From Crambe crambe (lineage: Eukaryota > Porifera > Demospongiae > Poecilosclerida > Crambeidae), in the NCBI GenBank assembly GCA_963924555.1, contig OZ004581.1, forward strand, positions 2,666,001-2,730,000: DNA of 64,000 bases, in the 5' to 3' direction. The notes below the pieces were generated by a model, which did no database searches, was not told where the DNA came from, and saw only the letters and a list, made by a program, of their open reading frames with translations. Position 1 is the first letter of the stretch. Every line of letters starts with the position of its first letter. Below, in pieces: positions 33,711 to 45,315 of the stretch. A program made the translations under genes and the position numbers.

Positions 33711-36700
33711 TCAAATGTCTAAATATCGATTGCATAATATAATGTGTTCATTTGTTGAAATTGGGCCTAAACAATCAAGATACATGTACAGTTCTTGATC
33801 ACAATCATAACAGCTAAACCGTTTATCTTGGAAAAATTCAGGGAACAATACTTGTAATTCTTTTCTGTCTGTAAGTTCTGTGAATCCTATTTTAACTTCT
33901 TTCAAGGTAGTGCTTCTAATAAGTGCTTCTTTAAGTCTCCTCACATAATCTATATCATCTTGATTGAAGATGCTGAAATCTAAATGCTTAAGAGCTAAAT
34001 TGTTCTTTACTACATTTACCACTTGTCCAATTGGAGGCTTCATCCCAAATGAAATATGCATGGAAGTGAGATTAGTATTTGACTCCAAAGAAGAAAGTGA
34101 GTCCATTGAAGTCAGATGAATACTTAGTTCTCGTAAAGAGGAGGAAGCAAACATTGCATCACAAAGCAATTTTGTGTCGAACAAGTGTAAATTATCAGGC
34201 TCACGCTGTCCAATTTCTAAAAGTTCAAGTTTCCCATTAAAAGGGTGAATCAGTTTAGCAAGTAGTGTTGCAAAACGTTCAGATTGTAAAGTTTCAGGTA
34301 GAACAGAACGAATACTCAAAAATATTACATTGCTGTAATGAAGTTGATCTAGGACTTCTAAAAAATCATTACCTAGATCCTGGTGATCCGAAAAAACAAG
34401 TGACTTTAGAAGCTTCATTGAAGGCAGTACTTGTGCTAACTGATTCTCTGCTAGATTCTCATTGCTGCTAAAAGAAAGATCAGTGATAAGTGAAAGTATA
34501 TTTGCTGGATTCATCCTTAAATAAGGAACAGTAGACATTTTAACTAAATGTCGATCAATTTTAATTTTATTTATTTCACCTCCACATGGCACTCTTGAAG
34601 TTATCCCCCACATAAAGCTTTCAAAGTGTTTGAATATTTTCACGTCCCAGGATGTTGTGGGGACACTGCTAGCAATACAATAGCCAAAAGCATACATGTC
34701 TATAGAGTCAATCGAGTTGTCATATTTTTTCATATTAACTGATATTTTTTTATCATGCAAATTAATGCACTTGTAATCGAATTGAATTTGAGCCTCTAGT
34801 AAGCATTGAAGGAACAAGTTAGTTATAAAGAGCCTATCATCCTCAGTTGTACAAAAGACTTTATTTCGTAGAACATCTGTATTGAAGTACTTCAAACTAG
34901 TTAAGCCAGCTACAAATCTCCACACTACCTCCCACCGTCCATCCTCAATATACTTTTTAAAGACTTCCAAACCATCACAGGAAAGCTGGGAAATGTGGTA
35001 AGCTGCTAGAAATTCCTGTACTGTGAGATGAAGGAAGTTGTATGAAACTCGACTTCCTCCAAAGAGAGCTGTTACTGCATCAAGAAATCCAAAGTGGATT
35101 AAACTCCTAGGCACACTCTCAGCTTGGAATATTACTTTCTGGTCAGCGATTCCCTTAAAAGCTACTTCACATAGTTTTAAAAGATTAGCATAATATTCAT
35201 CAGGAAGATCTGTAAAAGCATCTATACTACAAGAGTGATGCTTATCTTCAAGATATCTTTGAAGAATTGTAAGACAAAGTTGTGTGTATAGCTGAGTTAA
35301 GGTCTGTGGTATTGGACATCCAGTCCTCCTGCTATTTTTATATACCTCAACGACTATAGCTGCATTCAGAGGAATGTACATTAAGCTGTTGATAGCTGGA
35401 CTTTTAGAGGCAGATATGTATACCAAGAAATCTTTTAGGATTTCAGGCTCTGATGAGAATACACTGGAGGCATAATCTTTAACACACTCTTCAGTGAAAC
35501 CTAAGATCTCGATTCGTCTTTCTAAGACAGAACGACAGCTCCTGAGGAGGTCAGCAGTAGCGGAAGGTCTACTGGTTACCAGTACTGTACACTCCGGAAG
35601 AATGTCACCTCTAATGAGATTGATCAAAAGCCCTCGTTGCCTAAGACTTATGGGAAGCTCATCAAAGCCATCAAGAATGAATAAGACACCTTTGCCTTCA
35701 GCATCTATCACCTCTTTAGCTACAGCTTGTTGCAGTTCGCTATCGAGATGAGGAAATAGACCAGCAGCATCTTTGATATCTTGTACATCCTTCTCTCTGA
35801 ACCTGTGAAGTACCACCAAGCTGTACTGCTGTATGGATGGGATCTCATCCCACCTCCTGCATAGCTCCCAGGCTAGTGTGCTCTTACCTACTCCTGGAGG
35901 ACCCTCTACCAGAACCAGTGGCAACTGCCCATTTTTCTTGGCAGGTTTCAAGATATCTTCAAAGTGTATTTCTTGTCTCCTTTGAAGACTCTTTTCGACA
36001 TTGCCTTGTAAGGTGTTTTTCATGATATCATTTATATCACGTGGTGTGTATTTTGCCACTGCTAGTCTAATATACTCCTTACTTGGAGTTGGAGGGAACT
36101 TGCCGTCATTCGAGACTGGGCTTCTGTGATACTTCCTTTTAAGGAATTCAGAATAGCGGGAAATAGTAGGGGGAAGAGCATGAAGCATGGGTCCAGGTGA
36201 TTCACATGTGGAACCTGCATAATTTTATTCAAAATAAGGCTCACTACATGCGTGAATCTTGAAATTGCGCAAAACCTATTATATATAATATTTTACTTAC
36301 AGTAACTCTGAACCAGTTCATCGGCTAGTTCGTGTAAGTATGGTTCAGAATCCAGGATGTGGACAAACTCCGCAAAGATGGAAGCCTTTAATCTCATCTT
36401 AGACTCAACAGCATCCAGTAATGGTATTGTCCTGACTGTTGTTGTATGAGCCTCATTCAAGGCCTTATTCTTTGTTTCATTTGAAATCAGTTGTCGAGCA
36501 TACAGGGCGTTAGTAACGTTGGATAGATCATTACTGATGATGTCGTTTAGAGTTTCTCGGAGTCTCCTAAAGGTGCTTACTGCCTTGTGTGAGTCAATGG
36601 AGGCTGGCAATTGGGCGTAATATCTGTACAATAATGAAGAATCAGAATCATTTAGGGATGTTTCTGTACCATACCAGTAGCTAAAAGTCCATCAAAAGCA

Positions 36701-38219
36701 ACTATGCTTTGCCACATCAGTATGGTAACTTCTAGCACCCCATGATCCCTACTAGGATCAAGTGCATAGGCCTGTAGCTGCAGGCAGCTCAACGGGCTGC
36801 CTGCAGGCTTGCTGATTCCCTTTTGACATGCATGACATGCATGCATGATGAATAACATGCACCAAGGGTGCATTGAGTCGCAAAATGGTGAGAGGGCCAA
36901 TGCTCTATACATAACAGCAGGGATGGGAATCTACGATTTACACACGTTCCGACCTTGGCTTCCATGAATGTTTACTGAGTAACATATCTACACATCACTT
37001 GAAGGTAGCTAGTAGGCCTGTGGATTGGAAACAGTGGAATAGAATACAGTGCACAAGAGGAGACATGATCATATACTATGGATGTTTGCTGAGTAACATA
37101 TCACTTGAAGGTAGCTAGTAGGCCCGTGGTTTGGGAACAGTGGAATTGAATACTGGACTAGAATACTACCAATACTATTGATCTAGCTAGTAGCTAGCTA
37201 TAGCTATTAGGCCCAGTTAACCTACAATTCATTCTTCAATGCTAACAAACATGCCCGTACCAACAATTTTTATTGCTCCTCAAATCATGTATGATAGCCA
37301 AGTGATTATTATTACTGAAACCTAATATAGAACTTGTAAGATCATGCAGCTCTTGAGTATTGTATCTATCACATGCTGAATCCCACATCCACTTGTGTTG
37401 TACACTCCAATCCTCTACGAAAAGTAATTTTTTCATGGTTATGTTTAACACAAAGTTGCTACATCCACCTTCAACTGCATCACACTGATGCATGTTGTAG
37501 ATTCCTGCATCTGAATTGGTACAATTGTTGCTAGCAATCACAGATTTAATACCAATGCAATATAGAACATGGAAGCTGAGGTCAGAACATGTGTTAATAA
37601 TCGAAATCTCAGATTCCAGTATTCCATTCAAGCCTGAGCCTGAAGCTTCAGTAATGTTATGTCTTTTGAGTATCAAAGCTCGGTAGATATCAAAGCATTA
37701 TGGGCATGCAGTGTGCTTGAGAATTTGAGAATATAGTTAAGTGAGCCCTAATGCTCACTTAGGGGTATCGGGTCAAAGGTTTAAAGTGGTCAGGCCATGG
37801 CCTGACTGGCCTGACCGGTTGTTGACACTCAGTCATGTTTAATTATAGCTAGGTAGCTATATAAGAGCAAACTCACTAGTTAGTCATGACATGCAGATTC
37901 TTGCTGAACTCGTATAAGACCACACCCCACCTTTTTTTGCTTTTCAAACCTGCAGGTTCAGGTTTAGCTTGTGCTCGTTTACCACATGAGCATTGGATTT
38001 GTAAGATATCTATTATACGTAAACAGCTAATAGAATAGCAATATAGCATACGTACCTTGGTTCTTGATTCACAACTCCATTAGCTCCAGTTTGGGAAGGG
38101 GGGTTATCTTCACTAGTAGCTTCATTTAATCTGTCATTACTGCCTCTGGAGTGCTCAAATTGATCAGGACTGCCTCTTTGACTCCTTCTACTACGCCAAC
38201 TTGTCAGCCTCTTCCACAT
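33711..38219 (-). CDS. NLR gene D: death-fold-like, NACHT, LRR protein with short exon 1
   Basis: Exons 38219-38056, 36623-36301 and 36214-33711 join in the same phases as A and C to 996 residues. Exon 1 has only 54 codons: it keeps MWKRLTSW and the final NQEP but lacks the SQELA repeats of A and C. Exon 2 is the death-fold-like domain. Exon 3 has Walker A GPPGVGKST and Walker B DGFDELP, then LRRs and a tail ending NRYLDI. This copy is the closest relative of relic B. Intron 1 (36624-38055) contains a 144-codon open frame of unknown meaning; intron 2 is 86 bp. An in-frame ATG further upstream (38267) exists, but MWKRL is the start shared by all copies. Confidence 0.87.
37242..37676 (-). other. 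Unrecognised 144-codon open frame in intron 1 of NLR gene D
   Basis: The frame is Cys- and Asn-rich (NNCTNSDAGIYNMHQC, GGCSNFVLNITMKK) and has a complete start and stop. A shorter frame at 39545-39778 on the same strand has a related stretch (SACVEGQCSYVNVTL), which hints at copies of one exon. I do not recognise the domain, and there is no proof that it is expressed. It may be a decayed extracellular-domain exon. Confidence 0.25.
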
Positions 38220-38737
38220 TATTATGTTAATTATAAAAGCTTGACGATTAGGTATTGAAATCTCCAAAGCAATATAGCTATTATATAGGCTTACAGACTG
38301 TTGATTGACACACCCACTTCTAAAGTGGGTGTGTCATGAATATGAATATAATTACTGTAGCTGATCGTGCAATTTTAATCATTCTCACTACACTCATGCT
38401 CCTTCCCGTACTATTACCATGCTAACTATAATTCATGACATAGTAACAACATAATGAAAACTAAGAAGCTGAGAAGTGTATCATCATACAATCATAACTA
38501 TGTAATCAGCTAGCATTTGGTGGTCTGGATGGTGACAATGCCATCACTACTAAAGGAGACAAGTTAGACTTTCAATGAGATGCATAACTCTAGATCTGAT
38601 TTTGTGGCTAAAGCTTGCACTAACATCTATGTCTTAATTGAAACAGAGCTATTCCAATTACGTACCATAATCAGAAAGAACTGAATAATCAGTAACATCA
38701 TTGTTGTCGGACTGAGATGATTTGATGTAGCTACCCT

Positions 38738-39060
38738 TCTACCAGTGGCAACTTCCCATTTTTCTTACCAGGTAGGTTTCTTGTCTACTTTGAAGTCTCT
38801 TCGACATTGCCTTGTAGCTTGTAAGGTGTTTTCATGATTATCATTTATAGCTATCACGTGGTATGTATTTTGTCACTGCTAGTTCCTGGTTCCTTATGGC
38901 TTTGTCTTCTGTAGTAACTTCATTCTCCTTATCAGCTCCAGAGAGAGAAGGAGCCTTGCTCCTGGCTCTCTATTGCTTTACAATTAATTTGTGTTTACAA
39001 ACATTACTATACCTCTGGAGTGCTCAGGCTTGACTCTTTCTACACCATCTTGTCAGCTCA
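38738..39060 (-). pseudogene. Old NLR relic E, exon 1 fused to the start of exon 3
   Basis: Reading the minus strand, 39060-38883 matches NLR exon 1 (the Cys-Arg rich start and the SQELA/KAPSLSG region), with gaps. 38882-38738 matches the pre-NACHT part of exon 3 (from LAVAKYTPRD to about LPLVLVE). Exon 2 and both introns are missing. Many small indels put no long frame in register. It is much older than relic B. Confidence 0.75.
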
Positions 39061-40055
39061 CGGTTATTATGCACTAACTGTTACATACGTATACAATGCT
39101 CACCTTTCAATTATCATGCATAAGCGATCTATTATAAAGCACTGTGCATGCCCAGTTATCTTGAAGCAATGTACAATTACATCATGCAATAGCACGTGCG
39201 GGATGGAGAAACAAGCCTACATTTACAACTCAGCACAGGAGCAGCAGAGTTGTATTATAATGTAGGCTTGTTTCATACTGCAGTACATACGTAACACAGC
39301 CCAGCTACACTTAACATTTCTATCTAGAAGGAATTTTTATTTTTTGCATTCAGTTCTGAAGCTTAATTCCCTCCTCTGTACGTACCTCCACTTATAGCTA
39401 GCTAGCTAGAGGGACTGCAATTTTAAAGTAATCAATATTCAGGATGCATAGCTACATGTGTAGTTCCCATTAACACTCAATGGCCAAGTTAGCACCCCCT
39501 TTTACACCCTCAATGACTAAACTATTAGCTATTAGCTAAGCTAGCTAGCTACATGACTTGTATTTTTTCCTCCAACTAATCTTCCTGCACAAAGTCACAT
39601 TTACGTAGCTACACTGTCCTTCTACACATGCACTATTGTTTCCTGATGACATTATTGTCCTGTTTAACAAATAAAAACAGTGTGTTTGCATTACATTTAA
39701 CATAACTTGTGATTTCCTGTACACCTGTTTCCTACCACCTTCACAATAAAGTCCCATATCAAAAGCATCGGCACACACTCACTGTATACTCAGGATTGTT
39801 TACTTTCAGTATAAACACTAACTGTGATTTTGTTTGATATTATGTGCACTTCTCAATCTATACACTGGCTTAGTTAGTAATTTCATAATAATTATAGCTA
39901 GTAGGCATAAGTTTCCGGGCTTAATGCATGTGGGCTACATCCATGTGACCACTAGCTCTATAACTATTAATAGCTGAACAGTCAGAATTGCTTAATTGTA
40001 CCATATTGATTGTAGCTACCAAACCTGTAGCTGACTATTATAGCCTACCTAGCTG
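39061..40055. other. Spacer between the NLR array and the Ig receptor genes
   Basis: A foldback remnant lies near 39205-39350: GCCTACATT and AATGTAGGC are mirrored, followed by CTGCAGTACAT and TTTTTTGCATTCA as in the other foldbacks. The minus-strand frame 39545-39778 resembles part of the unexplained frame at 37242-37676. Nothing else is clear. Confidence 0.5.
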
Positions 40056-40608
40056 ATGGCATCACTAGAGTTTCTTCTGAATTGTAGTCTTCTATTTAGC
40101 TACATTCAGTTTACTTGCAGCACAATTGAGCTGGATTTTGAACTGCCTTCAAAAAATGATCCAAATTATATGAGGCTCTTGTGCCTCAATGAAGGAATTC
40201 CCAACTCAAATGCGAGATTCACATCCCACAACAGCATGGGTATGATTTTCAACTCTTCTCAAACAGATGATGGGAAAAACTACTTGACTTATAACATAAC
40301 TTCAGAAACTGAGGCAGTTGTCTTATGCATGATAGGGGACGAACACTCCACTCCTGTCGTTTTTGCAGGTGAGTGCATGATGCAATGTACAGTGTCGATA
40401 AAAACATGAAGGGATAGCTACATAGCTATATCTATATCTATTGCTAATCCTGCAGCACTATAAAAATGGGGTCCGAATGAAATTGACACAAGGACCCTCT
40501 GTACTCAACTGTGTTTCTATGACACTTCTATATGTATATACTAGTACGGTTAAGCATCGTGGAAGCATCCAGGGATGCTGCTTGTACATCCGGTATCAAT
40601 TTTTTACA

Positions 40609-40644
<36 letters not shown>

Positions 40645-43600
40645 AGCGGCATGAGCACTTGCTAGCTATCAATTGACTAATACTTATGTGATAGCTATAC
40701 AAAAAGGACCATTTTTTAGACCGAAACGATATAGATTTTGGTATGATAAATGAAGCATGCCTATCTGCATGTGAGTATATACAATGAAACTGAAATCAAT
40801 TTTGGTCCCAAAGTTATATTAGTTCGACATATGTATTATAAACAAACTTTGACAAGTCTAAACAATTTTCTATACTCGCTGCACATTAAGCTTACCCTAA
40901 CAATGTAACTGACATTATACTGTATAGCTACCATGCAGGCATTGATTATGACGTATAGCTGCAAGTGTATACGTAACATGGCTATCTCTCAATATTAACT
41001 ATGTATAGCTTTTCTTTTCTGCAGCTGTTCCAACTGTGCCTAATGGTACAGTCTTTACTAATGTATCCCATGGTGAACATGTGATTCTGACATGTCCCAT
41101 ACCACTACCAACTGTACACATAAGCTACTCGATAATGTGGGAGCGAATTAATAACAACTCCATTCCGGTACAAGTAACTGATGATCGTCAGTCAGGTGGA
41201 TACAGGCTCCTTGAAAAAAACAGAAGCCTCTCCTTACCAGTATCAAACTCTACTGATCAGAGGGTATACCGCTGTAAGCTAACACTGACACGATGCAACA
41301 TCACTGCTATCGATCGCTGTAAAGTAGATCCAATCATGGGACCCTACATGAGATTCAATGTACTTGGTAAGGTTCGTCATAATTATAATTTCCATAATAT
41401 TGTGGTTTGATCAAATGCTCTAGCATAATTAATGCTCTCATAATTCCCATAACTATTATTACTCATTGCACCAAATATCAAATATAAATAGTCAAAACGA
41501 GGCATACGAGGTCGTGAAAACCTGGGATTCCCCCCCCCCCCCCCCCCCCCCCCCCCGCCATTGAAAATATAAAATGTTTATACGTCCATTTTTGTAATTT
41601 AAAAATGTCTAAGATTTCACTAAAGTTTACTTCAGGCCTTCAATGCTTCAAGAATGGCAAGCACAAAATTACAGTATAGATAATAAGCTCCTAACACAGA
41701 TCTGACATGTCGTCCATACAAATTTCTCTCCCCCCCCCCCCCCCCCCCCAAGCAAAAAAATCCTGTATCAATCCCTGATATCTTATTTATAACTATGATT
41801 CTATTTTCTATACTTATTGGCCTATGGGATATCTGTGGGCTCCTAATCTTGTAGCTATACACTCTCAACCTTTTGTACATTAACAATTAGCTAGCTATAA
41901 TATGGTATCTATAGTGGATTCCTCTGTTTATTGTTGATTTGATTTGTTGTTGTTTGTTTATCTGTTAGTTCCACCTCCACTCCCCACTGCAACACTTGAC
42001 ACTGCCACATCATTTCCCACCACATCATTTCCTCCACTTCCCCCCACTACCACACCTAATCCATCACCCACCACTTCACTTCTCAAAACACCTCATAATA
42101 CTGCAATAGTGATTGGCATATCTGTTGGAGTAACAGCAGCAGTTCTGTTGCTCATCATCATAATCATCATCACCTTGTGTGTTTTGGTGCATTCCTTCCA
42201 TAAGAATGACCACAATTCCAATTCCCAATCACGATCTGACACCTCTAGCGCACATACAGTCCCACCACATGCACGCAGACATCAAGTGATTTATGAGGAG
42301 ATTCCAGCCAGTGCGATTTCAGGGACTGACAACATCAGACCAGCTCACAGCTCCACTGTTGGCTGCTCCTTACACCCTACCAGTCATCAGTTACTGTCAG
42401 AATGCTCCTGCTATAATGGTTCTCAAGAACCTCTCTGCAACTGCTCTAGATCTGAAGATTCCGATTTATCAGGCCTGTCTGGTGTGTCGGGAAATGTTCC
42501 TGGTGCTCACAAAATGCCATTTTTTGTCCAAGATGCTAACGATTCCCTTCTTGTCCCTCCCCCCAGGCCATGGGAGAAGAGATGCGTCTCTGACAGCTCT
42601 TTTCATACGTGTAGCTCCCAACAAACTCTTCTGACTTGTGTACCATCTACCAGTAACTCGTGCCAGAATGTTTGCTCCTTGCAGCATTTTAATGATGCTG
42701 AAGTGTGCTGTCAATGTGGGCAACATCACATGACTTATCATCAACCCCTTTCATTTTCTAGAAAAAAATGTGGCTATGATGACCGATTTTCTTGCTGTAG
42801 ATGTGCTAACCCTTCATTATCGTGCAACCATTTCTCTCGTTCTACTCCGTCATTTTACAAACACCCAGTTCCTGAGAGATCCACCGACTCACAGTTGCAT
42901 TCTGTTCAAAGCATTCCAGACACAGTTCTCCTGGAAATCATGACTTGTTTGGCACATAGCGAAGATTGTGAGATACCGGATTGTCCTTGCCACAGATTGA
43001 AGGAACAGTACAATCATATGCAAGTTCTAATTCCAATGCAACAAACCAAGCGTAAACAAGTAAAATCTTATAGTGTCTCAATATTATCCAGAGGAAACAG
43101 TACTGAAACAGACTCTGATGTATCTTCAAAGAGAGCTGCTTTGCGTCTGAAACATTATAATACTAAGAAGTTACATCCACACTCGAAATTACACACTCGA
43201 AGAATGTCGTCAGATTACACTACCAAAAGTCTTAAATCACTGTCAAATTGCTTACCTTTCACAGAGGTTTGCAAGGCCTCTACTCCCAAAATGAGAGAGG
43301 ATAGACCCATTCTGCCTACCTACAGTGGAAATATTCCAAGTGATAAAGAAAGCGGAGATTACTCTCATGAAAAAAAATCCACCCATGTAGAGGAATTGCC
43401 CGACTTAACAGGCATGGTGCCATCATCGAAACCAAAGTCACTGCCACTGAGAAAAGTATCCGACAACTTACCAATGCTGTGCTTAAACGACAGCCTGTTA
43501 GAGCTGAGAACACCTCCAAGGAAACGGTATAGTCGAAAGTTGGGACGTGTTGAAACTACCAAGCATCAATCAGTAGAGACTAATGAGACAGAAACTGATG

Positions 43601-43899
43601 ACAGCGATTCTTCTTCTTTCAGCTCAAGTTATGAGACTGAAACTATCAAATCATCTCAATCTGACAATGATGATGTTACTAATTCAGTTCTTTCCAATTG
43701 CAGTAACTGGAATAGCTCTGTTTCGACTAAGACAAAGGGATTTCTGGGCTATGAGAGTCGTGACACTGAAAAGAACTTATCTGTAACTACAAATCCTAAA
43801 AATGATGTTAAGTCACAAAATCCAAGTTATGCTTCTTTTGAAACAGAAACACATCTTAGTCGTGATGGAACTGTCACCTTCCAGACCACAGAATGCTAA
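40056..43899 (+). CDS. Ig receptor 1: two Ig-like domains, transmembrane helix, long tail
   Basis: Exons 40056-40368, 41025-41366 and 41969-43899 join at phase 1 to 861 residues. Exon 1 encodes a signal peptide and a first Ig-like domain (Cys in LLCLN and VVLCMIG). Exon 2 is a second Ig-like domain with Cys in ILTCP, the core Trp in MWERI and VYRCKL before the last strands, plus extra Cys. Exon 3 begins with a Pro/Thr stalk, then a transmembrane helix at about 262-290 (VTAAVLLLIIIIIITL), then about 570 cytoplasmic residues rich in Ser and Cys. These include VIYEEI around Tyr327, which fits the ITIM consensus, and a Cys/His-rich region around CCQCGQHH and CCRCANPS. N-glycosylation sites (NGT, NRS, NIT) fit an extracellular location. 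The ligand is unknown. Introns hold poly-C tracts at 41531-41556 and 41731-41749. Confidence 0.8.
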
Positions 43900-44639
43900 C
43901 TGATTGCTTCATACTTATAATTAGCTAAATAGGTATCTCTTTCATAATTATTATCATTATAGCTACGTAGCATGCTTTAGTTATGTATACCGTGAATTGG
44001 GAGATTTTCATTAGATATTAATTCATGTTCATGTTAATTTATTTTTGTTGCTACAGCTTACTTTTAATTAGATAGCTATTAATTTTTGTACAAGGTAATT
44101 AAATTTCATAATTATGATTAATATTTGTTGTTGAACATGAACAGTATGGTGAACATCTTACAAAAAAAATGGTGGTTATTGAGCTACTTTCTCAGAATTC
44201 AGGAAGCAGGGGCCAGATCCAGGCCAATCTGGATTTTTAGATAGGTGGAGTTGCATGACTAGTGGCACACACACTATAGGCCATGCAGGGGGGAGAGAAT
44301 ATGACATGGAGGACCCATGTTGGCTTCACTGGTACCAAACATGTACATAGTTTGCTAGCTATTGATTGCTTGAATTATTTTTTTCACAAATTTGTGTAGC
44401 TACATGTACATACTGTATCAGTCTGTGTGGTCATGAAGTGATATGTCAGCATTAGTGCAAAGAGGTGACATACCCCAAGATTGATTTTCACACCTTTGAA
44501 GTGATACGTGCACTGTTACAGGTGTGACCATTACACTGAGTTATCTAATGTGTGACCTTGAAAGTGCAAATGCAAAGTGTCATGTTATTGTACATAGACA
44601 TTGTGTAAGCCTTTGCAAAGACTGAGGATGATGTGACGG
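43900..44639. other. Spacer downstream of Ig receptor 1
   Basis: AT-rich DNA with short GTGATATGTCA / GTGATACGTGCAC-like repeats near 44440-44530. No gene seen. Confidence 0.5.
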
Positions 44640-44990
44640 AATTCTAATTAGAGCCTGCAGTCCCCTTGGTGCCGAAGTCCCAGAGTTTCCCATACCACTC
44701 TATGCTCATGATGATTGGATATGCTCTCACACAGATATTTCAAGCACCACCCCTATGATAAAATCCTGGCTACGCACCTGTAACCTGAATCAGTAGTGGG
44801 TCCATAACAATGAGGAAAAGAGTGGGTGATAGAATTGAGCCTTGCTGCACACTTCATTTTACATGTCATGTTAATGTTATGTGTACCAATCCTGCACAAT
44901 TAATGCTCCAAAACGTGTTACAATTCACACCCACATTGATCAGTCTCCTAATTATAAGAACTGGTACAATCCATGAAATGATTCCAAGAT
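44640..44990 (-). mobile_element. Fragment of a LINE-type reverse transcriptase
   Basis: On the minus strand 44852-44790 reads VQQGSILSPTLFL followed by IVMDPLL, the GVxQGSxLSPxLF block of non-LTR reverse transcriptases (between motifs A and C). Upstream residues (RRLINVGVNCNTFWSIN) fit the preceding region. The flanking frames are interrupted, so this is a dead fragment. The clade cannot be told from this little sequence. Confidence 0.6.
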
Positions 44991-45230
44991 CGTACACCTG
45001 CTTACCTTCCAGTGATGTGTGACATAAAACTTAAAGAGTGTCCAACCATTTACTGGGGTCCACTTTGTAGACCGGTGGTTGCTATGGAAACAGGCTAGTG
45101 TACCTAACGACCATCCCTTGGGTTTCAAATGGAGCATCAGCACACATGTATGCTGTCTGATGGCACACAGCTTCTTTCGAAAATAGGTTTCATCCTCTCC
45201 AACGAATTCGCGAAGGCATGCACCACTCTC

Positions 45231-45240
45231 GCGCATGCGC
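45231..45240. promoter_or_regulatory. NRF1-like palindrome upstream of Ig receptor 2
   Basis: GCGCATGCGC lies 76 bp upstream of the ATG. The same core occurs upstream of Ig receptor 4 and, imperfectly, Ig receptor 3. It matches the known NRF1 site. Confidence 0.45.
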
Positions 45241-45315
45241 TATGGGAAATCCACGCAGTTGACATGTCGATATGACGCTCGAGACCTAGCAGCAACGATA
45301 ATTGCGCCCCTCCAT

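Noticed and set aside
42293-43786. Short frames on both strands within Ig receptor 1 exon 3
   Set aside because: They are overlaps of the long tail exon in other frames.
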